From: Terriglobus sp.
Lineage (GTDB): Bacteria; Acidobacteriota; Terriglobia; Terriglobales; Acidobacteriaceae
Direction of reading: 5' to 3'
Length of the DNA: 11,544 bases
Assembly: GCA_023265355.1 (NCBI GenBank)
Contig: JAHFTZ010000027.1
Coordinates: forward strand, 1-11,544
The position numbers and the translations under genes were made by a program. Below are positions 1 to 6,890 of this stretch, piece by piece (within the stretch, counting starts at the first letter, position 1; each line of letters opens with the position of its first letter). Below the pieces are notes generated by a model. It saw only the letters and a list, made by a program, of their open reading frames with translations. It did not search any database and was not told the DNA's origin.

Positions 1-836
1 ACTCTTTGCCGCGCGTACCGGCAAAGTCTTTGCTGGGCGCCTTCATCTGCTTCACAATCGCACTGATCTTCTCCTGCAGGGGACCCAGTGCAACGCCTGG
101 CTTGACGCGACCGACGATGTACAGCCAGTTCGCTTCGGGATCATGCACGTAGCCGACGTTCGCCAGAACGGGCATGGACTCGATGGGCAGGTAGAAGTTC
201 GGGGGGCGTGCTGGAGAGGCGATCTCCATAGAAACCTTTGGGGGCGATGCCTGCGATCGTGACAGGTTTGGTGTTGACCCAGAAGGTGCTGCCGATGATG
301 GAGGGGTCGCCGGAGTATTCGCTTTGCCAGGTGTCGTAGCTCATGATGGCGACGATGGGCGCGCCTGCAACGTCGTCGGAATCGTTCAACAGACGACCGG
401 CATGGGGATTCAGGCCGAAGGTTCGAAAGTAGTTGCCGGAGACGAATTCACCCACGATGGACCGGGCGGCCGCCTGGCCGCCGTCGCGACGGGCGATGAC
501 TGGGCGATAGGCAAAGCCCGCCTGCAGGGCGGCCAACTCTTCAAACTCAGGCACGTTCTTTTTAATCTGTTCATACGTTTCCGTCGGAAATAGGGCGTAG
601 TTGCCATCATCGCGAGCGCCGGAGTTAACGCAACACTGATTTCGATCGCCAATTCGTATCAATGTTTCCGGATTGGTTACAGGGAGGCCTTGCAGAAGGA
701 CGGCATGGACGAGCGTGAAGATGGCGGCATTCGCGCCGATTCCGAGTGCCAGCGTCAGAATCGCCGTGAGGGTGAAGGCTGGCGTTTTGCGCAACTGCCG
801 GAGTGCGTAGCGTACATCCTGCGTCAGGGTCGTCAT
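1..836 (-). pseudogene. ADOP-family ABC transporter permease, 5' part, frameshifted
   Basis: This is the N-terminal part of a MacB/FtsX-like permease of the ADOP type (usually about 800-900 aa), abundant in acidobacteria. The start at 836 gives MTTLTQDVRYALRQLRKTP, the conserved family N-terminus, and is preceded by GGAG at a good distance; an ATG at 869 lacks this support. A first membrane segment follows at about residues 17-42 (TLALGIGANAAIF), then the periplasmic MacB-PCD domain with GNYFRTFGLNP and GFYGDR. After residue ~210 the frame breaks at the six-G run 201-206: the frame used upstream ends at 141 with a nonsense tail. Dropping one base there restores NFYLPIES, then GYVHDPEANWLYIVGRVKPG, open to the window edge. 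The family call is firm. Whether the frameshift is real decay or a homopolymer sequencing error cannot be told here. Confidence 0.8.
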
Positions 837-1144
837 GGGTCGTTCTCCGCTGCTTAAAAGGCCGTGCAATTACTGTTGCGGAAAGAAGCACGTTCCTGCC
901 CAAAGACGAGCCGCATGTTTCCTGCGTTCTGCACAACTTAGCTGTGGGCTCAAGCCGATTCAGTGTCCATATGCCGGGATGGGCGTCCGGAAACGGACAT
1001 ACTCGTGGGTACAGGATTTTGTTTCCGGTGCGCTTCTTAGAGGAATAAATTTGGAGCGTGCCCGTCCTTTTGGGGTGGCAATGAATGCACCGATGGTGTT
1101 GACTGAAGCATCTTAGGGTAATCAGCCGCATGGGAGAACCGACG
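837..1144. other. divergent intergenic region between permease and egtB
   Basis: This 308-base stretch separates the divergently transcribed permease and egtB. I find no convincing gene in it: the open frames crossing it are low-complexity shadows without family resemblance. It must hold promoters for both directions, but I see no clear -35/-10 pair. A TTGACT at about 1098 has no -10 box at proper spacing. The clearest structure is the GTCCG-GAAA-CGGAC inverted repeat, listed separately. Confidence 0.5.
985..998. promoter_or_regulatory. GTCCG-N4-CGGAC inverted repeat, possible operator
   Basis: A perfect 5-bp inverted repeat with spacer GAAA lies about 150 bases upstream of both the permease start and the egtB start. 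As DNA it resembles a dimeric-regulator operator. As RNA it would be a small stem with a GNRA-type tetraloop. ADOP permease genes are often linked to PadR-type repressors, which makes an operator plausible, but no regulator gene is in the window. The site is short, so chance occurrence is possible. Confidence 0.3.
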
Positions 1145-2431
1145 ATGATCCAGGTCTCAGAGAGCAAAAGTGTGCAGATTCAGAGTCTGCTGGCGAGCTA
1201 TAAAGCGGTGCGCGGAGCGACTGCGGAGATTACGAGGGGTCTGAGCGCCGAGGACCAGATGGTCCAGTCGACCCCGGATGCGAGTCCGATCAAGTGGCAC
1301 CAGGCGCACACGAGTTGGTTCTTCGAGACCTTTGTGCTGCGTCAGTTTCTGCCAGAGTATGTCGAGTTCCATCCGGATTTCCACTGGCTGTTTAACAGCT
1401 ATTACGTCTCGCTCGGCGAAGAGATTCCGGAGAAAAAGCTGCGCGCTTCGTTTTCCCGCCCTTCGCTGGAGATGATTCTGGAGTTTCGCGCACATGTGGA
1501 TGCGGCGATGGAGCGTCTGCTTTCTGGAGAGATCGAAGAGGAGGCGGTACGGCGCACTGTGCTGGGGCTGAATCACGAGCAGCAGCACCAGGAGCTTGCT
1601 CTTACGGATCTGAAAAACGCCTTCTTCACGAATCCTCTGCATCCCGTGTATCGCGACACGATTCTTACCGAGGGAGAGGCAAGTCAACTGACGTGGACGG
1701 AGTTTCCCGGCGGTCTGCAGGAGATTGGGTATCCGCTGAAGACCGGAGATCCTTTGGACTTCTGCTTCGACAATGAGACGCCACGGCACAAGGTTTACCT
1801 GGAGCCTTACTTGCTTGCGAACCGTATGACTACCTGTAGGGAGTATCTGGAGTTTATGGCGGACGATGCGTATGACCGCCCGGAGTTCTGGCTCTCCGAG
1901 GGCTGGAGTGCCGTGGAGACCGAGGGGTGGCGCGCTCCTCTGTACTGGCAGCGTGATGCTGCAGATGCAACGGGATGGAAGGTCTTCACGCTGGGCGGCT
2001 ATCGCGGGCTTTCGGAGCTTCTGGATACGCCCGTGTGCCATGTGAGTTTTTTTGAAGCCGATGCGTTTGCGCGCTGGATTGGTTGTCGATTGCCGACAGA
2101 GGCGGAGTGGGAGACGGCGGCTGCGCCATTAGCGCTTGACGGGAATTTGTGGGATGTGGGAGTGTTTCATCCTGCAGCAGGGATCGGCGAAGGTTTGCGG
2201 CAGATGATCGGCGATTGCTGGGAGTGGACGGCGAGTCCGTATACGGGCTATCCGGGATACAAACCACTGCCGGGAGCGCTGGGCGAGTACAACGGCAAGT
2301 TCATGTCGAGCCAGATGATTCTGCGCGGCGGTTCATGCGTTACGCCGGCGAGTCATATGCGTGTGACGTATCGTAATTTTTTCCAGGCGTCGACCCGGTG
2401 GCAGTTCTCCGGGTTTCGACTAGCGAAGTAG
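1145..2431 (+). CDS. egtB: EgtB, hercynine oxygenase (ergothioneine sulfoxide synthase)
   Basis: Non-haem iron enzyme that joins hercynine to a thiol donor (cysteine or gamma-glutamylcysteine) with O2, the central step of ergothioneine synthesis; cytosolic. The N-terminal DinB_2-like domain carries the iron-binding histidines: WHQAH at about residues 51-55 and the H-x3-H-x-E motif NHEQQHQE at about 143-150. The C-terminal FGE-sulfatase domain (about 185-428) shows CHVSFFEADAFARWIGCRLP, DCWEWTASPY, LRGGSCVTP and the terminal FSGFRLAK. The length of 428 aa is normal. I chose the ATG at 1145 because GGGAG at 1132-1136 lies 8 bases before it; an in-frame ATG at 1130 (433 aa) has no ribosome binding site. 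The motif SYYVSLGE (tyrosines at about 86-87) matches the paired-tyrosine active site described for EgtB of the acidobacterium Chloracidobacterium thermophilum. That suggests cysteine as the sulfur donor (inference). It is followed after 13 bases by egtD in one operon. Confidence 0.95.
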   Translation: MIQVSESKSVQIQSLLASYKAVRGATAEITRGLSAEDQMVQSTPDASPIKWHQAHTSWFFETFVLRQFLPEYVEFHPDFHWLFNSYYVSLGEEIPEKKLRASFSRPSLEMILEFRAHVDAAMERLLSGEIEEEAVRRTVLGLNHEQQHQELALTDLKNAFFTNPLHPVYRDTILTEGEASQLTWTEFPGGLQEIGYPLKTGDPLDFCFDNETPRHKVYLEPYLLANRMTTCREYLEFMADDAYDRPEFWLSEGWSAVETEGWRAPLYWQRDAADATGWKVFTLGGYRGLSELLDTPVCHVSFFEADAFARWIGCRLPTEAEWETAAAPLALDGNLWDVGVFHPAAGIGEGLRQMIGDCWEWTASPYTGYPGYKPLPGALGEYNGKFMSSQMILRGGSCVTPASHMRVTYRNFFQASTRWQFSGFRLAK

Positions 2432-2444
2432 AGGGTGGGTAGTA

Positions 2445-3434
2445 ATGGGTGCTTTAGTTCGTGACATGGAAGTGTCGGCCGAGGAGCTGACGCGGTGCGC
2501 GGTGATTCGCGAGGTACAGCGTGGTCTGATTCCGCAGCCGCGATCGCTGGCACCATGGCTTTTTTATGACGCTGCAGGATCGCGTCTCTTTGAACGCATT
2601 ACGGTTTTGCCGGAGTACTATCCGACGCGTACGGAGCGGGCGATCTTTGCCGGATATGCAGAGGGGATTGTCTCCGCGGCGAAGGGCGCGTCCACGAAGC
2701 CTTTGCGCGTTGTAGAGCTTGGCGCAGGTACGGCTTCGAAGACGGGCATTTTGCTGGATGCCGCTGTGAAGTTGCAGGGCGAGGTGACGTACGTCCCGAT
2801 CGATGTCTCTGCCAGCGCTTTGGAGGAAGCCTGCGAGAGCCTGTCGCGCTCCTTATCCGAGGTGCGCGTTGAGCCGGAGGTTGCGAACTATGTGACGGAT
2901 TCGCTCGCACTGGCTCCGTACAATGGGCCGACGCTGGCGCTCTATATCGGATCGAGTATCGGAAACTTTTCGCCTGAGGACGCTCGTGCGATTCTGCGAA
3001 ATCTGCGAGGACAGCTGAAGCCCGGCGATGCGTTATTGCTGGGAACAGACATGGTGAAGGACGAAGCGACGCTGGTCGCCGCGTATGACGATGAGAACGG
3101 CGTGACCGGGGCCTTCAATCTGAATGTGCTGCGGCGGTTGAATAAGGAACTCGGTGCGGACTTTGATCTTGCGCGGTTTCGTCATCGTGCGCGATGGAAC
3201 GCGGCAGAGTCGCGGATCGAGATGCATCTTGAAAGTTTGACCGCGCAGCGAGTGCGTATCCCGGCGGCGAACCTGATGGTGCCGTTTGCCAACGGCGAAA
3301 CGATTCATACAGAGAACAGCTACAAGTTCACCCCGGAGCGCGTGCGTGAGTTGGTGGAGGATTCGGGCTTTTCGGTGGAGGAGACCTGGATGGATGAACG
3401 CCGATGGTTTTCGGTGACGCTGGGACGGGTTTAG
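2445..3434 (+). CDS. egtD: EgtD, L-histidine N-alpha-methyltransferase
   Basis: SAM-dependent trimethylation of the histidine alpha-amino group to hercynine, the substrate of EgtB; cytosolic. At 329 aa it has family-typical length. Visible landmarks in order: the FYDAAGSRLFERI and LPEYYPTRTE block (about 40-64); the SAM-binding glycine-rich motif ELGAGTASKT (91-100); PIDVSASALE (118-127); YIGSSIGNF (167-175); AYDDENGVTGAFNLN (213-227); and IHTENSYKF (287-295), whose Glu290 and Ser292 correspond to the substrate-binding Glu/Ser pair of mycobacterial EgtD. The start at 2445 follows a G-rich stretch (GAGGGTGGG), and an ATG at 2466 lacks such a site. It is co-transcribed with egtB. No egtA, egtC or egtE homologue is present, so the pathway is the short two-gene version and the final C-S lyase must lie elsewhere. 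A REP pair begins 22 bases after the stop. Confidence 0.96.
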   Translation: MGALVRDMEVSAEELTRCAVIREVQRGLIPQPRSLAPWLFYDAAGSRLFERITVLPEYYPTRTERAIFAGYAEGIVSAAKGASTKPLRVVELGAGTASKTGILLDAAVKLQGEVTYVPIDVSASALEEACESLSRSLSEVRVEPEVANYVTDSLALAPYNGPTLALYIGSSIGNFSPEDARAILRNLRGQLKPGDALLLGTDMVKDEATLVAAYDDENGVTGAFNLNVLRRLNKELGADFDLARFRHRARWNAAESRIEMHLESLTAQRVRIPAANLMVPFANGETIHTENSYKFTPERVRELVEDSGFSVEETWMDERRWFSVTLGRV

Positions 3435-3455
3435 GTTCTTGGGTGTCGAAAATCC

Positions 3456-3602
3456 GGGTGCCCCGTACATCGCGTTTTTTGCGGTGTGCGGGTGGGATTT
3501 TGTCTCCCTCTTGGATTCGGCGAGAGAGGATTTAGAAACGGTTCGCGCTCCGCGCGAATACCCACACATGAACGATAAAAGCTGTTCATGTATGGGGCAC
3601 CC
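3456..3602. repeat. BIME (inverted REP pair), copy 1
   Basis: A 147-bp palindromic element with terminal inverted repeat GGGTGCCCC / GGGGCACCC. The left REP (3456-3492) forms a 12-bp stem 3462-3473/3481-3492 around a T-rich loop. The right REP (about 3561-3602) is its inverted relative, with stem CCCACACATGAAC / GTTCATGTATGGG. A third hairpin lies between them, TTCGCGC-TCC-GCGCGAA at 3542-3558. It matches the copy at 8446-8595 across its length, especially at the ends. It fills the gap between the convergent egtD and rnb genes, where the hairpins could protect mRNA 3' ends or stop transcription, although no U-tract follows any stem. The element has no coding capacity and was presumably spread by a RAYT such as the one at 7974-8417. 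Confidence 0.85.
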
Positions 3603-3646
3603 GTTGAGTGGCTTTCTGTGAGATTCGGTTTGTGCGCTCTGCGCGA

Positions 3647-3685
3647 CCCGACATGTTCGCGATACGGTCGCGAAGAATGGGGCAC
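3647..3685. repeat. degenerate single REP with hairpin
   Basis: The stretch begins CCCGACATG and ends ATGGGGCAC. This parallels the right REP of copy 1 (CCCACACATG ... ATGGGGCACCC) in the same orientation and with similar length. Its core is a different, perfect 7-bp hairpin, TTCGCGA-TACGG-TCGCGAA (3656-3674). It ends 5 bases from the rnb stop codon, so it would form at the very 3' end of that mRNA. I read it as an eroded or variant REP. The hairpin is certain, the REP ancestry less so. Confidence 0.5.
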
Positions 3686-3689
3686 GGTT

Positions 3690-5186
3690 TTACACTCTGG
3701 CGAAGTCGATGAAGGCACGTTGCGGGTCGGTGTGGATGAGTTTGACGCGAACCCTGTCACCGACGTCGAGGCCCCTGTCTCCTTGAACGATCTTGCCTTC
3801 GACGGGAGGCGTAAAGACTCGCACCCAGACGCCCTTGTCGCTGGCGCCCGTGATGACTCCGTTGAAGGTCTCTCCCACGCGATTTCGCAGAGCGACTGCC
3901 GCGATGCGTTTGAACATGGAGCGAGCGACTTTGTTGGTGGCGCGTTCGCGATCGTTGGTGTGCTCGGCGATCATCGCGAGTTCGTCGTCCCCATAGGGCG
4001 CGGGCTCATGCGCAAGCATTGCCTTGACGAGACGCTGTGTCACGAGATCAGGGAAACGGCGGTTGGGTGCGGTCGAGTGCGAGTAATCCTGCGCGGCGAG
4101 AGCGAAGTGAGCGGGCGGCGCAGGATCGTTGCCGCGCGAGAGAACGTATTCTCCCGCTCCCATCAGCTTGATGATCGTGAGTGCGAGGTCGGGATAGTGA
4201 TCGGGATCGGCCCTCTGCTGTTCGAGGAGGAACTCGTTGAGCGCGAGCGAATCGGGCTCAGCGGGGAGCTGTGTGCCTTTCAGAGCGACCAAATCGACGA
4301 TGCGCTGCCAGCGTTCGGGCGAGCGAACGATGCGGCGAAGGCTGGAGCGCTTCGCGTTGTGCAGGCTCTCGGCCACGGTCTCGTTCGAGGCGATCATGAG
4401 GTCTTCGATGAGTTGCATGGCGCGGTTGTGTTCGACGCTCTCGATGGATTTCACCGCACCGTCAGCGAGGATGGGTTGCGCCTCCGAGCGGCGGAAGTCG
4501 AGCGAGCCGTTGCGCGCGCGGGCCGCGCGAAGATTCTGTGCCGCCTGGTCCTGTAGGCGAAGTTGCTGTTGGAGGTCAGGCTCTGCTGCCAGTTTGACGC
4601 TGAGGCGTGCGTCAATCTTGTTGTCGGAGAGAAACGGACCGACGCTCGAGTAGGCAAGCTGCGCCTTGTTCTGTACCTGCGCGCGATAGATCTTCTGGTT
4701 GATCATTGAGCCGTCTTTGAGGACGGTGTATTCGATGACGAGCGCGGCGCGGTCTTCGTTTTCGTTAAGCGAAGTAAGGCCAGTGGAGAGAGCGTTGGGC
4801 AGCATGGGGAAGTTGCGCACGCCGGTGTAAACAGTCTGCGTCTGGTCGCGGGCGAAGCGGTCAATGGGCGAGTCCTTCGCGACGGCGGCGGAGACATCCG
4901 CGACGCCGATAAGAATCCGAATGGCCTTGTCCTTACTATTTACCGGGTCAACGGTCTCTTCGGCCCACTCGATCTGGTCGAGATCGCGCGAAGTGTCGTT
5001 GTCGATGGAGGACCAGAGCAGATCGCGGAGATCCAGAAGTGCGTCACGATCAGCCTGAGGTACGCCGTCGTTAGCGACGATGGTGGCAAGCTGCGCCTGC
5101 TCGTCTGCACTGTGGCGGAGGTTGAAACCCTGGAACTGCATCTCTCCTGCTGCGGCGACGTTGAGATCGAAGTGATTTCCGGACAT
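3690..5186 (-). CDS. RNB-domain exoribonuclease (RNase II/R family) with S1 domain
   Basis: Predicted 3'-to-5' hydrolytic exoribonuclease of 498 aa. The RNB catalytic domain spans about residues 50-385. The metal-binding motif reads SIDNDTSRDLDQ with Asp62, Asp68 and Asp70 at RNase II spacing, but the fourth aspartate is Gln71. The far end of the domain has HSTAPNRRFPDLVTQR (about 370-385), corresponding to the TSPIRRYPDL block with the RNA-phosphate-binding arginine. An S1 RNA-binding domain closes the protein (about 438-498). The usual N-terminal cold-shock domains of RNase R are missing, so this is a short RNB subfamily. I recall the DLDQ variant as common in such short homologues, so it need not mean loss of activity. 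The ATG at 5186 is chosen because sequence upstream (to 5372) is low-complexity and overlaps the divergent gene; an in-frame ATG at 5240 is the alternative. Neither start has a strong ribosome binding site. Confidence 0.88.
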   Translation of the reverse strand: MSGNHFDLNVAAAGEMQFQGFNLRHSADEQAQLATIVANDGVPQADRDALLDLRDLLWSSIDNDTSRDLDQIEWAEETVDPVNSKDKAIRILIGVADVSAAVAKDSPIDRFARDQTQTVYTGVRNFPMLPNALSTGLTSLNENEDRAALVIEYTVLKDGSMINQKIYRAQVQNKAQLAYSSVGPFLSDNKIDARLSVKLAAEPDLQQQLRLQDQAAQNLRAARARNGSLDFRRSEAQPILADGAVKSIESVEHNRAMQLIEDLMIASNETVAESLHNAKRSSLRRIVRSPERWQRIVDLVALKGTQLPAEPDSLALNEFLLEQQRADPDHYPDLALTIIKLMGAGEYVLSRGNDPAPPAHFALAAQDYSHSTAPNRRFPDLVTQRLVKAMLAHEPAPYGDDELAMIAEHTNDRERATNKVARSMFKRIAAVALRNRVGETFNGVITGASDKGVWVRVFTPPVEGKIVQGDRGLDVGDRVRVKLIHTDPQRAFIDFARV

Positions 5187-5200
5187 GGGAAATTGGATGC

Positions 5201-5227
5201 TAACAGACGCGAGAGGGTCTTCTGTTA
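5201..5227. promoter_or_regulatory. TAACAGA-N13-TCTGTTA inverted repeat in divergent promoter region
   Basis: A perfect 7-bp inverted repeat whose half-sites are 20 bp apart centre to centre (two helical turns). It lies in the 52-base gap between the rnb start (5186) and the divergent small membrane protein gene (5239). Position and geometry fit a dimeric regulator controlling one or both genes. No sigma-factor boxes are clear here, so this remains a candidate. Confidence 0.3.
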
Positions 5228-5238
5228 CGCTGCGAGGC

Positions 5239-5532
5239 ATGGTCGGATATGTTTTGCGGATTCTCGGGAAGGTCGCGGCGGGTGCGGTGGTTCTGCTGGC
5301 GCTGGCGTATGCCGTGGACTGGGCGGTGTGGCGCGTGCATCTCTCGCATGGCGCGGGTGTGGCAACGATCACTGTGGATCAGTTCACCGTGGCCGCTCTG
5401 AAGGGCAACAAGGAAGAGTATTACTCGGATGGCTCCATCGATGTGCAGTGCAGCCGTTCGCTGTTTCCAGAGGGCGGCGACTCGCCGTGCTGGTGGCTGC
5501 AGCGGCACAGGCATGTGCTCGTGCGCGACTAG
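5239..5532 (+). CDS. small single-span membrane protein of unknown function
   Basis: 97 aa with one N-terminal membrane segment (about residues 8-30, rich in A, V and L, ending DWAVW) and a soluble C-terminal part. That part carries GNKEEYYSDGSIDVQCSRS and PCWWLQRH, with cysteines at 71 and 84 that could pair outside the membrane. The mix of conserved-looking charged and aromatic motifs and the GC-rich codon use of its neighbours argue for a real gene. I recall similar short proteins in acidobacteria but know of no function. The start at 5239 begins just before the membrane segment; in-frame ATGs at 5185 and 5197 would add 18 or 14 residues and overlap the rnb start. The stop is one base from the amidohydrolase stop on the other strand. 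Confidence 0.7.
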   Translation: MVGYVLRILGKVAAGAVVLLALAYAVDWAVWRVHLSHGAGVATITVDQFTVAALKGNKEEYYSDGSIDVQCSRSLFPEGGDSPCWWLQRHRHVLVRD

Positions 5533-5533
5533 C

Positions 5534-6787
5534 CTACTGCGTGGGGTAGGGCAGCTTCGCGCCATGCCAGGGAACGCCCGCGCGTCCGTTGTAGTCGTAG
5601 ACGATGCGGCCCGCGCGTAGCGTCATTTCGCAGCCGAGGCGTTCGTGGCCAGTGACGCGGCCACCGGCGATGTCTGTGAAGCCGAAGTCGCCTTTGTCCA
5701 CGCGAAGGACGGCGATGTCCGCGATGGAGCCGACGGCGATCTGACCTAGTTCGGGGCGGTTGATCTCAGCGGCGGGATTAGCGGTGGTCTCGCGGATGAC
5801 TTCATTGAGCGGAACACCGAGCGCCATGATCTTCGACATGACGCTGAGGATGTCGATCATGGGGCCGTTGGCAGATGAGATGTGCAGGTCCGTCGAGATG
5901 GAGTCGGGATGGAAGCCCTGCTGGATCATGGGCTCCGCCAACGGGAGGTGGAAGCTGCCGCCGCCGTGGCCTACATCGAATTTGATGCCGCGCTTGCGGG
6001 CGTCGAGCATGAACTGGGCGGGGTGACCGTTCTTATCCAGCAGAGGCGCTGGCATGCGGAAGATGTGCGTGCTGATGTCTCCGGGCTGAAGGATATGGCT
6101 GATCATCTCTTCGTAGGACTTGTTGTTGAAGAAGCCGAAGTCGACCATCACGGGGAGGTGTGTGAGCCTTGCCGCCTCTTCTGCTTTTTGGACGGAGATG
6201 AAGTTGGGCTGCTGCCAGTGCGCGGTCTTGATGCCTACGATGATGTCGGGATTCGCGCGGACCAGCTCGGCGATCTTCGCCGGATCCATGTCGTGCTCGT
6301 TCTGCTCAGCCGCGTCGTCCGTGTTCGCCATGCCGTCGCCGACGATGTTGACGAAGGCGAGCACGCGCGTGGCTGCGTGATCGATGATGCGGCGGCGGAA
6401 CTCGGGAAAGTCGCGCCAGCCGGAGGAGCCTGCATCGACCATGGTGGTGACGCCGACGCGGAAGCTCATCGCGTCCGGGGGCAGGCTGAGATCGCCGTTC
6501 TTCCAGGCAGAAGTATTGTTCCCCCAGAAGAAATGGACGTGCATATCCACCAGGCCCGGCGTCAGGTAGAGGCCGGAGATCTGGATGGTCTTCTTCGCTG
6601 CGGATGCCGGAAGGCCTACGGCGAGGGCGGCGATCTTGCCGTCCTTGATAGCGACGTCGCGGATGGCGTCGACGTTATTTTTGGCGTCGATGACGTGGCC
6701 GCCTTGAAGCAAGAGGTCGTACGCGGGGCCCTGGGCAGAGAGAGGCGCAGCCGCGAGGCTGGCGAGTAGGACAGCAAGAAAACGCAT
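5534..6787 (-). CDS. secreted amidohydrolase/deacetylase-family metallohydrolase
   Basis: 417-aa metal-dependent hydrolase of the amidohydrolase superfamily, likely exported: residues 1-19 (MRFLAVLLASLAAAPLSAQG) form a signal peptide with an AxA-like cleavage site. The mature part opens with YDLLLQGGHVIDAKN, the N-terminal beta-sandwich typical of the family. It continues with TPGLVDMHVHFFW (metal ligands His83 and His85), a candidate bridging lysine in VGIKTAHW (Lys187), further candidate ligands at His241 and His274 (FDVGHGGGSF), and Asp300 in STDLHIS. The C-terminal ANPAAEINRPELGQIAVGSIADIAVL completes the sandwich. The best family match I can name is the amidohydrolase/deacetylase-like group; the substrate (a cyclic amide, N-acyl or hydantoin-like compound) cannot be deduced. 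It is convergent with the 97-aa gene. Its upstream region carries a CRP-like site shared with hdeD. Confidence 0.87.
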   Translation of the reverse strand: MRFLAVLLASLAAAPLSAQGPAYDLLLQGGHVIDAKNNVDAIRDVAIKDGKIAALAVGLPASAAKKTIQISGLYLTPGLVDMHVHFFWGNNTSAWKNGDLSLPPDAMSFRVGVTTMVDAGSSGWRDFPEFRRRIIDHAATRVLAFVNIVGDGMANTDDAAEQNEHDMDPAKIAELVRANPDIIVGIKTAHWQQPNFISVQKAEEAARLTHLPVMVDFGFFNNKSYEEMISHILQPGDISTHIFRMPAPLLDKNGHPAQFMLDARKRGIKFDVGHGGGSFHLPLAEPMIQQGFHPDSISTDLHISSANGPMIDILSVMSKIMALGVPLNEVIRETTANPAAEINRPELGQIAVGSIADIAVLRVDKGDFGFTDIAGGRVTGHERLGCEMTLRAGRIVYDYNGRAGVPWHGAKLPYPTQ

Positions 6788-6826
6788 GGCCGCAGGGTAG
6801 CACTTTTATATTGGTGGACGCTGGGA

Positions 6827-6842
6827 TGTGATCGGAGTCACA
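6827..6842. promoter_or_regulatory. CRP-type palindrome TGTGA-N6-TCACA
   Basis: TGTGA TCGGAG TCACA is an exact match to the half-sites and spacing of the enterobacterial CRP consensus. It is centred about 47 bases upstream of the amidohydrolase start and about 56 bases upstream of the hdeD start. CRP/FNR-family regulators occur widely, including in acidobacteria, so a relative could bind here and control one or both divergent genes. The match is seen; binding and effector are inferred. Confidence 0.45.
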
Positions 6843-6890
6843 GCGTCGAATCGGGCGGAGAGTATCTTCTAAGCACGGAGAGGTGCTGTC

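Noticed and set aside
1081..1116. 11-codon ORF (MNAPMVLTEAS) upstream of egtB as a leader peptide
   Set aside because: No attenuator structure follows, the ribosome binding site is badly spaced, and no residue is enriched that would link it to ergothioneine or histidine supply.
1157..2041. Open frame of 294 codons antisense to egtB
   Set aside because: Composition and position mark it as a shadow of egtB; no recognisable domain.
3462..3492. Left REP hairpin as the intrinsic terminator of egtBD
   Set aside because: The stem is strong but the T-run is in the loop, not after the stem, so it does not fit an intrinsic terminator. It may still affect mRNA ends.
3588..4556. Long open frame of 322 codons on the plus strand
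   Set aside because: It is antisense to the RNB nuclease and is a by-product of high-GC codon bias; no family-like motifs.
5882..6769. Long open frame of 295 codons on the plus strand
   Set aside because: It is antisense to the amidohydrolase with Asp/Gly/Val-rich low-complexity sequence, typical of a shadow frame.
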